From: Pedobacter ginsenosidimutans
Lineage (GTDB): Bacteria; Bacteroidota; Bacteroidia; Sphingobacteriales; Sphingobacteriaceae
DNA: 64,000 nucleotides
NCBI RefSeq assembly: GCF_001442625.1
Contig: NZ_LMZQ01000003.1
Coordinates: 434,001-498,000 of the forward strand
Direction: 5' to 3'
The position numbers and the translations under genes are program-made. The stretch's first letter is position 1. Each line of letters starts with the position of its first letter. Shown here one piece after another: positions 1-8,722 of the stretch. The notes under the pieces are model-generated. The model worked only from the letters and a program-made list of their open reading frames with translations. It did no database searches and was not told the DNA's origin.

Positions 1-801
1 GTATATACGCAGGGTAAACATGAACCACGCACCGATTATTTTTCTACGGGCACTGGTGCTTTTCAAAATGGCAAACTGGCTGTCCTGATTAATGAAAATA
101 CCGCTTCGGCCAGCGAAATTGTAGCTGGAGCCATCCAGGATCTGGGGCGCGGAATTATTGTTGGCCGCCGTTCTTTTGGCAAAGGCTTGGTACAAGAGCA
201 ATTTGCTTTTGGCGACGGCTCTGCATTGAACTTAACCATCGCGAGATATTACACACCATCTGGTCGTAGTATCCAAAAATCGTATAAAAAAGGTTACGAC
301 GCTTACAAACACGAATTAGACGAACGCATGATGGATGGAGAGCTCACCGGAGACCGGACCTCATTTCAGGATTCTATTGAGAAAACAGAAGGTGTAAATA
401 TCCAACCAACAAAAAAAAATAAACCTTTGGGCGGTATCCAGCCCGATGTATTTGTAAAATTAGATACGAGTGGCTACAATAAGTTTTACAGCAATTTAGT
501 GAGCAAAAAAGTGCTTTCTGATTATGTATTTAATGTACTTACCAATAAGTATAGCGCGAGTTTTGTAGAGCAGAATATCAATATCTTTACCATAAATGAT
601 AACGACTTTAAAGACTTTATCGGTTATCTTCAACGCAAAAATGTAACGATAGATCGTTTTCAATTGTATAATTCGAAAAATGTGATCTTGAATGATTTAA
701 AAGCTTTGCTTTGCCGTTATTATCTGGGCGATGTAGGCTATTATAAGGCAGCAAACCAAACCGACAATGCTGTAAGACAAGCGCTACTTAACCTTCAATA
801 G
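1..801 (+). CDS. S41 family C-terminal processing peptidase (3' part only)
   Basis: The frame is open from the first base, so the N-terminal part (usually a PDZ domain) lies outside the window. What is visible is the second half of an S41 (CtpA/Prc/Tsp-like) serine protease: the serine region reads ENTASASEIVAGAIQD and the lysine region SFGKGLVQ, the Ser/Lys dyad of this family, followed by the usual YYTPSGRSIQ segment. The C-terminal 130 or so residues are a family-variable tail. S41 proteases cleave periplasmic proteins near their C terminus, so an exported location is expected, although the leader cannot be seen. No second gene follows closely; the next gene has its own promoter. Confidence 0.93.
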   Translation, partial: VYTQGKHEPRTDYFSTGTGAFQNGKLAVLINENTASASEIVAGAIQDLGRGIIVGRRSFGKGLVQEQFAFGDGSALNLTIARYYTPSGRSIQKSYKKGYDAYKHELDERMMDGELTGDRTSFQDSIEKTEGVNIQPTKKNKPLGGIQPDVFVKLDTSGYNKFYSNLVSKKVLSDYVFNVLTNKYSASFVEQNINIFTINDNDFKDFIGYLQRKNVTIDRFQLYNSKNVILNDLKALLCRYYLGDVGYYKAANQTDNAVRQALLNLQ

Positions 802-926
802 CCATATTTTATATTTCATGGGCGATAAATGCACAGCTTTAATTGAATTTTAATTTCGAGTAATTACACAAATACAAAATAATACTCTTAATCAAGAACA
901 AAACATAATACTATATTTTGTTTTAT

Positions 927-934
927 TAATTTTG
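927..934 (+). promoter_or_regulatory. TAnnTTTG -7 box upstream of hdc
   Basis: TAATTTTG fits the Bacteroidota sigma-A -7 consensus and ends 18 bases before the ATG at 953. A TTG codon at 932 in the same frame lies inside this box, so it is unlikely to be the real start. I see no clear TTG at the expected -33 position. Confidence 0.5.
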
Positions 935-952
935 TCCGCAAATCATATCTTT

Positions 953-2086
953 ATGGAAGCGGGCAAATTACATGAAAAAGATCAACAGGTATTAAATGAT
1001 CTATTAGAGAACGTTAAGAAACAGACCGATTTATTTTTAGGTTACCCCGTTTCAAAAGACTTCGATTATCAGGCACTTTCTGATTTTTTAAAATACCCGA
1101 TGAACAACCTGGGTGATCCTTTCGTTACTTCGACCTATGCCGTAGGCTCGCGTGAACTCGAAAAAGAAGTAGTTCAGTTTTTTGCTGAACTATTCCGTGC
1201 GCCTGCAGATAACTGGTGGGGTTATGTAACCAATGGTGGCTCAGAAGGAAATCTTTATGGTTTATACCTTGCCCGCGAATTACATCCAAAAGGAATGGTT
1301 TATTACTCTGAAGCTACACATTATAGTGTGCAAAAAAACCTGCACTTACTCAATATGTCGAATATCGTTATCCGCACCCAGGAAAATGGAGAAATCGATT
1401 ACGAAGACCTTGAACACACCATTAGGATGAACCGTCACATGCCTGTTATCATTATGGCTAATATTGGCACCACCATGACCGAGGCCCGTGACGATGTGGC
1501 CAAAATTAAAAGCATCTTAAAAAAACTGGCTATCCAACATTATTATATCCATGCCGATGCTGCACTTTCTGGCACCTACAGTGCATTGATTGAACCCAGA
1601 CCAGCATTCGACTTTGAAGATGGCGCAGACAGCATCGCCATTAGCGGTCACAAGTTTTTTGGCTCGCCGATGCCTTGCGGTGTGGTGATTGCCAAAAAAT
1701 CGAACCGTGATCGGATTGCCCGTTCGGTGGCTTACATCGGAAGTGTTGATACCACCATTACCGGATCTAGAAATGGCCATAGCCCCTTATTTTTATGGTA
1801 CACCATTAAACGTTTGGGTATAACAGGTTTAAAAACCAGGGCCATGCACAGTTTAGCAACCGCAGCTTATACCGAACAAAAACTTAAAGCGCTGGGTATT
1901 GCTGCATGGCGAAACATGAATGCTATAACCGTAAACTTCCCTACCCCATCTGCAACAATCTGTAAAAAATGGCAGCTGGCTGCAGAGCAGGGAAATTCGC
2001 ATATCATCTGCATGCCCAACGTAACGCAAGCGCATATCGATCTTTTGATTACCGACCTAAAAGCAGAAATTGTGTTGCAGGATTGA
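953..2086 (+). CDS. hdc: PLP-dependent histidine decarboxylase
   Basis: A 377-residue group II pyridoxal-phosphate decarboxylase that closely resembles the bacterial PLP-type histidine decarboxylases (Morganella type, about 378 residues), which convert histidine to histamine and CO2. Visible family signatures are the N-terminal YP-x-DFDY region, WGYVTNGGSEGN, YYSEATHYSV, the HADAALSG strand with the PLP-contacting Asp, and SGHKFFGSP carrying the Schiff-base lysine (Lys234 by my count, matching the known lysine near 233). The start at 953 is chosen because the longer frame begins inside a promoter box. It stands alone: no histidine/histamine antiporter is adjacent, so acid resistance is not supported by context. 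A related decarboxylase with other amino acid specificity cannot be fully excluded. Confidence 0.87.
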   Translation: MEAGKLHEKDQQVLNDLLENVKKQTDLFLGYPVSKDFDYQALSDFLKYPMNNLGDPFVTSTYAVGSRELEKEVVQFFAELFRAPADNWWGYVTNGGSEGNLYGLYLARELHPKGMVYYSEATHYSVQKNLHLLNMSNIVIRTQENGEIDYEDLEHTIRMNRHMPVIIMANIGTTMTEARDDVAKIKSILKKLAIQHYYIHADAALSGTYSALIEPRPAFDFEDGADSIAISGHKFFGSPMPCGVVIAKKSNRDRIARSVAYIGSVDTTITGSRNGHSPLFLWYTIKRLGITGLKTRAMHSLATAAYTEQKLKALGIAAWRNMNAITVNFPTPSATICKKWQLAAEQGNSHIICMPNVTQAHIDLLITDLKAEIVLQD

Positions 2087-2160
2087 CGCGATACAAACAT
2101 TTTAATGACCCCGATGTTTAATAACGACACTAATCTGGTATCCACGTTAAACATATTTAT

Positions 2161-2757
2161 ATGAAAATAATAATTGTAGGCGCGACAGGCACATTGGGCA
2201 AAAAAGTGGCTGAAGCTTTTGCGCAAAAACATGAGATCATCCGCGTAGGAAATACCAAAGGTGATGTTCAGGTAGATATTACCAATGAAGCATCGATTAA
2301 AGCCATGTTTAAGCAGATTGGGCCGTTCGATGCTCTGATCAGTACCAGCGGAAAAGGCCCTTTTGCGCCTGTAAGTCAGATGACGGGTGAAGTATTTAAG
2401 AGCGGCTTACTAGACAAACTATTGGGTCAGGTTAACCTCGTGCTTATCGGTCAGCATTACATTAATAAAGGTGGGTCATTTACCTTAACTTCGGGTATAT
2501 TGGCTGATCATCCTGTAGCTGCTGGTGCCGCACTAAGCACAGTAAACGGAGGTTTAAATTCTTTTGTTCTCGCTGCTGCTCCAGAACTCGAAAATGGGGT
2601 TCGTATAAACGCCATCAGCCCCAACGTGGTTGAAGATTCGCCTGCTTATTTCGATTCTTTTCCTGGCGAAATTCCGGTTACCATGGAGAAAGTAGTTAAA
2701 GCTTACGAGAAAAGTGTGCTGGGCATTGTAACAGGACAGGTAATAAAGGTTTATTAA
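2161..2757 (+). CDS. Short-chain dehydrogenase, atypical active site
   Basis: A 198-residue SDR-fold protein. The N terminus IIIVGATGTLGKKVA is the glycine-rich dinucleotide-binding turn, and the short N-terminal Rossmann strands are followed by a TLTSG strand that holds the family serine. The usual Tyr-x3-Lys catalytic pair is not present where expected: the segment reads AALSTVNGGLNS. It also lacks much of the C-terminal substrate region, being about 50 residues shorter than classical SDRs. Small SDRs of this type are common in bacteria and usually annotated only as short-chain dehydrogenase; the substrate is unknown. It starts 74 bases after hdc, but I see no evidence of a joint pathway. 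Confidence 0.8.
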   Translation: MKIIIVGATGTLGKKVAEAFAQKHEIIRVGNTKGDVQVDITNEASIKAMFKQIGPFDALISTSGKGPFAPVSQMTGEVFKSGLLDKLLGQVNLVLIGQHYINKGGSFTLTSGILADHPVAAGAALSTVNGGLNSFVLAAAPELENGVRINAISPNVVEDSPAYFDSFPGEIPVTMEKVVKAYEKSVLGIVTGQVIKVY

Positions 2758-2862
2758 TTGCGCTCGACATTTTTAAGACATTTTTTTTAACAAAAGCTTG
2801 TTCTAAAATTTTGATTATTCAAAACCCAAAGCTTTATATTAGCCTATCTAACAAACTCAAGC

Positions 2863-3369
2863 ATGATAGAAACAGAACGCCTCATTTTAAAACCATTAAC
2901 ACACGATCAGCTTTTAAAATACATTAAAGATGATCATTCTTTAGAACAAGAGTTTGGCCTTTTACCAACCAAAAAAAACATTTCTCTTTCGCTTCACGAC
3001 GCTTTGGAACAAACGATTTTACCTAACGTTTTCGATAAGGATAAAGATTACCTGTACCATACCTTATGGACAATCATATCTAAACCCGATCATAAAATGG
3101 TAGGCGATATCTGTTTTGTTGGTGAGCCTGATCCAAATGGCGAAATCGAAATCGGTTATGGTACTTACGAGGAATTTAGAGGTAAGGGCTTTATGACGGA
3201 AGCCGTTGGCCGCTTAATAGAATGGGCTAAGGAACAGCCAAAAGTGAGATCTGTTTTTGCCGCGACCACAAAAGACAATGTCGCCTCGTATTCAATTTTA
3301 GAAAAAAACAACTTTATCCATATTGGAGAAGTTGATGATATGTTAAGCTGGAAAATTGAATTGAAATGA
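2863..3369 (+). CDS. GNAT N-acetyltransferase, RimJ/RimL type
   Basis: A 168-residue protein beginning MIETERLILKPLTHDQ, the typical opening of RimJ/RimL-like acetyltransferases. The acetyl-CoA binding region is present as IEIGYGTYEEFRGKGFMTEA, followed by the NVASYSILEKNNF helix typical of motif B. The acceptor could be a ribosomal protein N terminus, an amino acid or a small molecule; sequence alone does not decide. A palindromic repeat element follows within ten bases of the stop. Confidence 0.85.
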   Translation: MIETERLILKPLTHDQLLKYIKDDHSLEQEFGLLPTKKNISLSLHDALEQTILPNVFDKDKDYLYHTLWTIISKPDHKMVGDICFVGEPDPNGEIEIGYGTYEEFRGKGFMTEAVGRLIEWAKEQPKVRSVFAATTKDNVASYSILEKNNFIHIGEVDDMLSWKIELK

Positions 3370-3377
3370 TTTAATCC

Positions 3378-3489
3378 ATCGTCCTCGTTTGCAACGAGGA
3401 CGTACGAGTATGCCGATTGCATCGGCTTAAGTGATTTAAACACATTACAAATGTGTATTTCATTCATCCTCGTTGCAAACGAGGACGAT
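3378..3489. repeat. Four-hairpin palindromic element with inverted ends
   Basis: The two ends are inverted copies of a 23-base sequence (3378-3400 and 3467-3489), each itself a palindrome built on CCTCGTT-TGC-AACGAGG. Between them lie two smaller hairpins, GCCGAT/ATCGGC at 3412-3426 and ACACAT/ATGTGT at 3440-3456. No reading frame is present. The structure resembles a REP/BIME or IS200/IS605-type mobilisable element (MITE-like), probably moved by a transposase encoded elsewhere. That is inference from shape only. Confidence 0.7.
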
Positions 3490-3584
3490 ACTAAAAAAAT
3501 GCTGACCACGAAGTAGCTATTAGGCCTTTAAAAACCATAAATACTACCAATAAAACGAGTTCAACATGACGACCGTTTTATAAT

Positions 3585-4094
3585 TTACAATACGATCTCA
3601 AACAAACTTAAACTGATTCCTTCATAGTGTTTCGGTAGCCCGTCAGTTTTTTCCATACTTACTACCCCAACATAGTCAAAGCCACAGCCTGTATAATATT
3701 CGAGTAATTTTTCATTATCTGCCCAGGTGTCCATTCTGATAAATTTAATGTCGTTCTTTGCACCGTAATCCTTAGCCCATTTGATAATTTCCTTCACAAA
3801 AGAATAGCCTCTAAATTCGGGATGGGTTACAATCCTGTGGATATAAATCGCATCATGATCCCGTTCTCCCCAAATTAACTGATCGTTAAACGTAACGGCA
3901 AATACACAGGCCACCACGCCATCTACAAGAATTTTATATTGGCGGTTTTCATCAATTTCGGTTTGCACCATTTCTCTGCTAAAGCCTTGCCAATGTTTAT
4001 TAAATACTTTCTTTTGGTGGGCAATAGCCATATCATAAAATTCGAAAATGGTATCGATGTCAGCTGCCAGGCTATTTTGTACTTGTAATTGCAT
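3585..4094 (-). CDS. GNAT family N-acetyltransferase
   Basis: A 169-residue GNAT protein starting MQLQVQNSLAADIDTIFEFYD. The acetyl-CoA loop is in the segment HRIVTHPEFRGYSFVKEI, a degenerate R/Q-x-x-G-x-A motif, followed by FIRMDTWADNEKLLEYYTGCGF, the usual strand and helix before the last strand. A longer frame runs to 4130, but a TACCTTTG promoter box lies inside that extension, so 4094 is the better start and the mRNA would be leaderless or nearly so. Substrate unknown. Confidence 0.82.
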   Translation of the reverse strand: MQLQVQNSLAADIDTIFEFYDMAIAHQKKVFNKHWQGFSREMVQTEIDENRQYKILVDGVVACVFAVTFNDQLIWGERDHDAIYIHRIVTHPEFRGYSFVKEIIKWAKDYGAKNDIKFIRMDTWADNEKLLEYYTGCGFDYVGVVSMEKTDGLPKHYEGISLSLFEIVL

Positions 4095-4098
4095 GAAG

Positions 4099-4106
4099 CA
4101 AAGGTA
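4099..4106 (-). promoter_or_regulatory. -7 box TACCTTTG, 4 bases before the GNAT start
   Basis: On the minus strand TACCTTTG is followed by CTTC and then the ATG at 4094. A TTG (4130-4128) lies 21 bases further upstream, the expected -33 element. The spacing puts the transcription start at or within a few bases of the start codon. Confidence 0.6.
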
Positions 4107-4137
4107 AGGGTATTTTCTGACCACTGACAAGGAGGAT

Positions 4138-4261
4138 CGTCATTTCGACCGTAGCGTTCCAAAGGAACTCCTTTGGAGGAGAAATCTTTAAAATGTCCAA
4201 TAAACATAGTTTTAAGATTTCTCTCCCGAAGGTTCGGGACTGTGCTCCAGTCGAAATGACG
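4138..4261. repeat. Dispersed GTCATTTCGA palindrome, copy 1
   Basis: An imperfect inverted repeat whose ends are CGTCATTTCGACC and its inverse TCGAAATGACG. It contains the paired blocks GGAGGAGAAATCTT and AAGATTTCTCTCCC. Closely related copies or half-copies lie near 14455, 26960, 29800, 32040 and 45050. Confidence 0.75.
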
Positions 4262-4269
4262 CTGGAGCA

Positions 4270-4316
4270 AAACAAAAACAGGGCTGCTTTCTCTTTGGAA
4301 TGCAAGCCCTGTTTTA
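4270..4316 (-). terminator. Rho-independent terminator after der
   Basis: On the minus strand AAAACAGGGCT and AGCCCTGTTTT form an 11-base stem with a loop of about 19 bases, followed by TTTGTTTT. It lies 66 bases beyond the der stop. Confidence 0.8.
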
Positions 4317-4381
4317 AATAAGATTGGTTTTTTAGGCATATCGACCTTACGCCCTCCACCTTTAAACCTTCAAACTCAAAC

Positions 4382-5683
4382 CTATTTCTGTCTGAAATAA
4401 ATCTGGATCGGTGCACCAGAAAAATCGAAGTTTTCTCTCAATTTATTCTCGATGAAACGTTTATATGGATCTTTAATGTATTGTGGCAAGTTGCAGAAAA
4501 AGGCAAACATTGGCGAAGTAGCATTAATCTGTGTGATGTATTTAATCTTAATGTGTTTTCCTTTTAATGCCGGTGGTGGGAATTTCTCAATCAGCGGCAA
4601 CATCACATCGTTTAATTTAGATGTAGGGATTTTCTTGCTACGGTTTTTATAAACTTCTAAAGCTGCTTCAATTGCTTTAAAAATACGTTGCTTGTTTAAT
4701 ACCGAAGTAAATACAATTGGCACATCGGTAAACGGGCGGATACGCTCATGAATCTGCTCTTCGAAAGCTTTCATCGTTTGTGTATTCTTTTCGATCAGAT
4801 CCCATTTGTTAACCAAAATTACGATCCCTTTTTTGTTCTTCTCGGCCAGGTGGAAGATATTGATATCCTGACTTTCGATTCCTTCTACGGCATCGATCAT
4901 TAATACCACAACATCAGCTTCTTCTAAAGCTTTAATGGTACGCATTACCGAATAAAACTCTAGGTTTTCTTTAACCTTGGTTTTTTTACGTAATCCGGCA
5001 GTATCGATCAGCATAAACTCATGACCGAACTGGTTATAATGAATTTTGATCGAATCGCGGGTTGTACCTGCATTTGCAGTAACAATATTACGTTCTTTAC
5101 CAATTAATGCATTAACCAGAGAAGACTTGCCCACATTCGGGCGACCTGCAATGGTAATTTTAGGCAATTGATTTTCTTCTTCCGGAATATCTTCGAAATT
5201 TTTAACAATCTCATCCAACAACTCTCCTGTTCCAGAACCCGTCATTGATGACAATGCATATACCTCACCTAATCCGAAACCATAAAAAGTATGGATTTCG
5301 TTATATAAAGCGGTATTGTCTACTTTATTCGCACAAACATAAACGGGCTTATTACTTCTGCGCAGTACCTGGGCAATATCATCATCTAAATCGGTGATGC
5401 CCGTGGTTACATCCACCATAAAGATTAATACACTGGCTTCTTCGATGGCGATCATTACCTGTTCGCGGATGGCGGCTTCGTAAACATCTTCTGAGTTGGC
5501 CACATAACCACCAGTATCAATTACTGTAAATTGTCTGTCTGTCCACTCACCCACTCCATAGTGCCTATCGCGGGTTACCCCGCTGATGTCATCTACAATC
5601 GCCTTACGGCTTTCTGTTAGTCTATTAAAAAGGGTGCTCTTGCCTACGTTTGGCCTGCCTACGATGGCTATAATATTACTCAT
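4382..5683 (-). CDS. der: Ribosome-assembly GTPase Der (EngA)
   Basis: A 433-residue tandem GTPase of normal family length. Both G domains are complete: the first has GRPNVGKST near residue 9, DTGG and NKVD; the second has GRPNVGKSS near residue 180, DTAGL and NKWD. The KH-like C-terminal domain ends with PIQIYFRQK. Der is essential for 50S ribosome assembly. It is followed by its own terminator. A low-complexity spacer separates it from the upstream thioredoxin-like gene, and era lies just beyond, so two ribosome-biogenesis GTPases are near neighbours here. Confidence 0.97.
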   Translation of the reverse strand: MSNIIAIVGRPNVGKSTLFNRLTESRKAIVDDISGVTRDRHYGVGEWTDRQFTVIDTGGYVANSEDVYEAAIREQVMIAIEEASVLIFMVDVTTGITDLDDDIAQVLRRSNKPVYVCANKVDNTALYNEIHTFYGFGLGEVYALSSMTGSGTGELLDEIVKNFEDIPEEENQLPKITIAGRPNVGKSSLVNALIGKERNIVTANAGTTRDSIKIHYNQFGHEFMLIDTAGLRKKTKVKENLEFYSVMRTIKALEEADVVVLMIDAVEGIESQDINIFHLAEKNKKGIVILVNKWDLIEKNTQTMKAFEEQIHERIRPFTDVPIVFTSVLNKQRIFKAIEAALEVYKNRSKKIPTSKLNDVMLPLIEKFPPPALKGKHIKIKYITQINATSPMFAFFCNLPQYIKDPYKRFIENKLRENFDFSGAPIQIYFRQK

Positions 5684-5696
5684 GGTGTTCTTTTGA

Positions 5697-5795
5697 TAGT
5701 TAATGGCTTATAGTTAATGGTCGTGATGTTTAGGCAAGCTGCTCAAACTATTTGGCTATCAGCCATTGACTATCAACTACTAACCGATTTATTTC
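5697..5795. repeat. Low-complexity imperfect palindrome between der and tlpA-like gene
   Basis: Variations of TAGTTAATGG recur (TTAATGGCTTATAGTTAATGG) and are mirrored by CCATTGACTATCAACTA downstream. No reading frame fits. It is one of several spacers of this kind in the window. Confidence 0.5.
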
Positions 5796-5837
5796 GGGCT
5801 GCAAAGGTAAGGTTAATTTTCGTAACCTCCATTAATA

Positions 5838-6344
5838 TTAATTTTTATACTTTTCTAAAAGTCCTTTTATTACCTCTTCTGTTAATTGATTTCCCTGCAA
5901 TAAAGGAAAGCCCTCCCACCTAACAATTCCTTTCGGATCGATGAGAATAGCATGTGGAATACCTTTAACCTGAAGTGAGTCTTTTACCGTTCCTTTAGTA
6001 TCTATGGCTTCAAAATAGTTGATTTTAGGATTATTAAAAGCTTCTACTTTTTCAGCTGTTTCATCAGAGACACCAATAATTACAATTTTATCGGCAAATT
6101 TCTTCTGGATATCGTTTAATGTTGGGATATATGCCCTGCATGGTCCGCACCAGGTTGCCCAAAAATCGATCAACACAAATTTCCCTTTGGTATCGGGCTG
6201 TTTTGAAATCCATTTTTCAACAACCAGGTCTGGTGCTTTTTCGTTCAGGATAGATTTTGCCCACAATTTTTTACCATTGTTTGATTCCTGAGCAAAAACC
6301 GCTGTACTGATCAGCAGCAAGAGAAACGTTAAATTTTTCTTCAT
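5838..6344 (-). CDS. TlpA-like periplasmic thiol-disulfide oxidoreductase
   Basis: A 168-residue exported thioredoxin-fold protein. Residues 1-18 form a cleavable signal peptide (hydrophobic stretch ending VFAQ). The active site WCGPC has cysteines at about 66 and 69, and the cis-Pro region reads GIPHAILID. TlpA/ResA-like proteins reduce disulfides in the periplasm, often for cytochrome c maturation or protection of secreted proteins. It sits 16 bases downstream of era on the same strand and may be co-transcribed with it, with no obvious functional link. Confidence 0.9.
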   Translation of the reverse strand: MKKNLTFLLLLISTAVFAQESNNGKKLWAKSILNEKAPDLVVEKWISKQPDTKGKFVLIDFWATWCGPCRAYIPTLNDIQKKFADKIVIIGVSDETAEKVEAFNNPKINYFEAIDTKGTVKDSLQVKGIPHAILIDPKGIVRWEGFPLLQGNQLTEEVIKGLLEKYKN

Positions 6345-6360
6345 ATCCTAAAAATCGAAA

Positions 6361-7257
6361 TTAATTATCGTAACCGAAGCTTTTTAAATAATTCTTTTTA
6401 CTTCTCCAGTCGGGGATTACCTTCACAAACATCTCTAAGAAAACCTTGCTGTCTAAAAATTTCTCGATCTCTAAACGTGCTTCGGTACCCACCTTTTTCA
6501 ACATGCTTCCACCTGTACCAATTAAAATGTTTTTTTGCGAATCGCGTTCGACTACAATTTCTGCAGTAATCCTGATCAATGCACCTTTACCGTTTTTCAT
6601 TTCCTCTTCTTTAAAACTCTTCACAATTACCTCGGTGCTGTAAGGAATTTCTTTCTGATAATTAAGGAAAATTTTTTCGCGGATAATCTCCGAAACAAAG
6701 AAACGTTCCGAGCGATCGGTTAAATCTTCTTTGTCGTAATATGGCGGATGCTCTGGCAACATTTCGAGCACGCGGTCCAATAATCCGTCGACATTGTGTT
6801 TATGCAAAGCCGAAATTGCATAAATAGCAACCGGATTTAGCTTCTCCTGCCAGTAGGCAATCTTCTCATCAACCTGCTCCTGTAATGCTTTGTCTATCTT
6901 ATTAATGAGTACAATTGTAGGGATATTACGGTTCAGAATTTTCTCCAGAACGTCTTCCTCATCATGCTCTTCGTTGATGTCGGTTACGAATAAAAGTACG
7001 TCGGCATCGGTCAAAGATCCGTTAACAAAGCTCATCATACTCTCCTGTAAACTGTATTTTGGCTTAATTATACCCGGCGTATCAGAGAAAACGATCTGAT
7101 ATTCTTCTTCATTTACGATCCCTAAAATGCGGTGTCTTGTGGTTTGTGCCTTAGGAGTTATAATGCTAAGTCGCTCGCCTACAAGCACATTCATGAGGGT
7201 AGATTTACCTACATTTGGTTTACCTATTATACTAACAAAACCTGCTTTATGCGCCAT
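6361..7257 (-). CDS. era: GTPase Era
   Basis: A 298-residue Era protein. GKPNVGKST is at residues 12-20, with the DTPG, NKID and SALH elements of the G domain, then a C-terminal KH domain in which IGTGGSMLKKVG is the GXXG-type RNA-binding loop. Era binds 16S rRNA near its 3' end and helps 30S maturation. The start MAHKAGFVSIIG at 7257 is preferred to an in-frame ATG 11 codons upstream because it matches the normal Era N terminus. The tRNA promoter begins only about 20 bases upstream on the opposite strand. Confidence 0.96.
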   Translation of the reverse strand: MAHKAGFVSIIGKPNVGKSTLMNVLVGERLSIITPKAQTTRHRILGIVNEEEYQIVFSDTPGIIKPKYSLQESMMSFVNGSLTDADVLLFVTDINEEHDEEDVLEKILNRNIPTIVLINKIDKALQEQVDEKIAYWQEKLNPVAIYAISALHKHNVDGLLDRVLEMLPEHPPYYDKEDLTDRSERFFVSEIIREKIFLNYQKEIPYSTEVIVKSFKEEEMKNGKGALIRITAEIVVERDSQKNILIGTGGSMLKKVGTEARLEIEKFLDSKVFLEMFVKVIPDWRSKKNYLKSFGYDN

Positions 7258-7279
7258 TAAAATATTTTTAAAAAAAAAT

Positions 7280-7310
7280 TTGCAGCACAAAGAAACGAAT
7301 TATATCTTTG
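7280..7310 (+). promoter_or_regulatory. Promoter of tRNA cassette 1
   Basis: TTG at 7280-7282, a 20-base spacer and TATCTTTG at 7303-7310 make a full Bacteroidota sigma-A promoter. The tRNA begins 60 bases after the -7 box. Confidence 0.7.
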
Positions 7311-7370
7311 CATTCCAATTCGGAAACAGAGTTAAGGATTTAATTCAAAGAAAAAACGAGTTGTATAGAG

Positions 7371-7446
<76 letters not shown>

Positions 7447-7516
7447 ATTCAGTTGGTAGTTCACAATTGGCAGTTTTAATTGCAAATTGTAAACTGGAAA
7501 TTAAAATACTGAAAAT

Positions 7517-7588
7517 GGCCCGTTCGTCTAGGGGTGAGGACGCCAGATTTTCATTCTGGAAACAGGGGTTCGATTCCCCTACGGGCTA
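7517..7588 (+). tRNA. tRNA-Glu (TTC), copy 1
   Basis: A 72-base cloverleaf. The anticodon stem CCAGA/TCTGG holds loop TTTTCAT with anticodon TTC. T arm AGGGG-TTCGATT-CCCCT and acceptor GGCCCGT/ACGGGCT (G:T at the first pair) are complete. CCA is not encoded, unlike the neighbouring fMet gene. Identical to the copy at 9695. Confidence 0.95.
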
Positions 7589-7589
7589 C

Positions 7590-7625
7590 GATCCCGCTTT
7601 ACGATAAGTAGAGCGGGATTTTTGC
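7590..7625 (+). terminator. Terminator of tRNA cassette 1
   Basis: ATCCCGCT and AGCGGGAT form an 8-base stem followed by TTTTTGCTTTT, directly after tRNA-Glu. The same stem recurs after the second cassette. Confidence 0.88.
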
Positions 7626-7738
7626 TTTTATGTACTTTTAAATACAATTATTCATTACAAATCAGCAGCTTTTTTTTTGGAGCAATTCCATTTTCCATAT
7701 AGCAAAATAATTATCTTAGCCAACAGTTAAACTCTTTT

Positions 7739-8623
7739 ATGAAAACCAAACGCTCTTATTTCTTCAATTGTATTACTTTCATTATATTTTTATTCGGCAG
7801 TTCATGTTCTAACAAAGACAATGATCTTACACCTAAATCACCTGTAATTAATAGTTTTGCTCCGACTGAGGCAACGATAGGCCAAACGATAACCATCACA
7901 GGAAATAATTTTGGAACCGACCCTAGCCAGGTTACTATTACGTTCGAAAATGGCATCAGCCTAAAGCCAAAAACCGTAACAACAACAATGATAGTTTTTG
8001 ATGTTCCACCAGGTATGACAACCAGTAATTTTAACATCAGTATAATCAGTAATGGCGGTATCCTAACCGTAAAAAGCAGTAATGCATTGACAATAAAATA
8101 CCTCTTAACCATTATTGGATTATCAACCGAGGCGGGCAGTTCAATTGTTAGCAGCGATAAATCGACATTACTTTCTACAGACATCAACAGTGCCACATCA
8201 AGGATTATGACGAATAAAGATGCTGCCGGGGAAAGCTATCAAACAGAATTAGTGCACGCAGAAAAGGCTAGCCTAAGCTTCCTCGACAATAAACATATTA
8301 CAGCAACTTTTCCTCCAATGAATCCTGCTGATACAACCACTATTCCCTACATCAGATATACGCATAAAGATGATGCAACAAAAACCATTAAAGAATACCG
8401 CGCATACATCAGAAATAATAAAGTAGCTATACCAACTTTGACCAGGTTTGCCAGCAAGGATAAAATTACCGGCGACCGAGTTTCTGTAACTGTGATAGGC
8501 TATGATGTTGGTATGTTGTTGCTCTCTTCAGATACAGACTTCAATCCAAACATTACGGTTAGTGATTTTATCAACACATTCAAGGCTAGCAATCAGAAAA
8601 TTTATCAACTTAAAGAAAATTAG
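7739..8623 (+). CDS. TIG/IPT-domain lipoprotein, function unknown
   Basis: A 294-residue predicted lipoprotein. The leader ends FLFGSSC, a lipobox with Cys at about 23. Residues 33 to 120 form a TIG/IPT immunoglobulin-like domain, recognisable from the opening SFAPTEATIGQTITITGNNFG and the VPPG turn. The rest (about 120-294) matches nothing I recognise and has no cysteine cluster or transmembrane segment. IPT domains occur in cell-surface proteins, including SusE/F-like and adhesin proteins of Bacteroidota, so a surface or periplasmic role is likely. It lies between the two identical tRNA cassettes and may be part of inserted material. Confidence 0.7.
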   Translation: MKTKRSYFFNCITFIIFLFGSSCSNKDNDLTPKSPVINSFAPTEATIGQTITITGNNFGTDPSQVTITFENGISLKPKTVTTTMIVFDVPPGMTTSNFNISIISNGGILTVKSSNALTIKYLLTIIGLSTEAGSSIVSSDKSTLLSTDINSATSRIMTNKDAAGESYQTELVHAEKASLSFLDNKHITATFPPMNPADTTTIPYIRYTHKDDATKTIKEYRAYIRNNKVAIPTLTRFASKDKITGDRVSVTVIGYDVGMLLLSSDTDFNPNITVSDFINTFKASNQKIYQLKEN

Positions 8624-8722
8624 TCCTGTCAAGGTCTTTAAATCATTTAAAGTGAAATTTAGAGATAACGTAATCCTTATTGAAAAGCCAAGCAGGGCTC
8701 TTACCTCCTTCAAACCTACTCG

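Noticed and set aside
932..952. TTG start of the histidine decarboxylase frame
   Set aside because: It lies inside the TAATTTTG promoter box; the ATG at 953 is a better start.
3165..3509. Minus-strand frame antisense to the GNAT gene at 2863
   Set aside because: It reads through the antisense of a clear coding region and the palindromic element, and matches nothing.
4095..4130. Longer frame upstream of the GNAT gene at 4094
   Set aside because: A TACCTTTG -7 box lies inside the extension, so it is not translated.
3923..4416. Two long minus-strand frames overlapping the GNAT gene and the der end
   Set aside because: They run through the dispersed palindrome and terminator and have no family resemblance.
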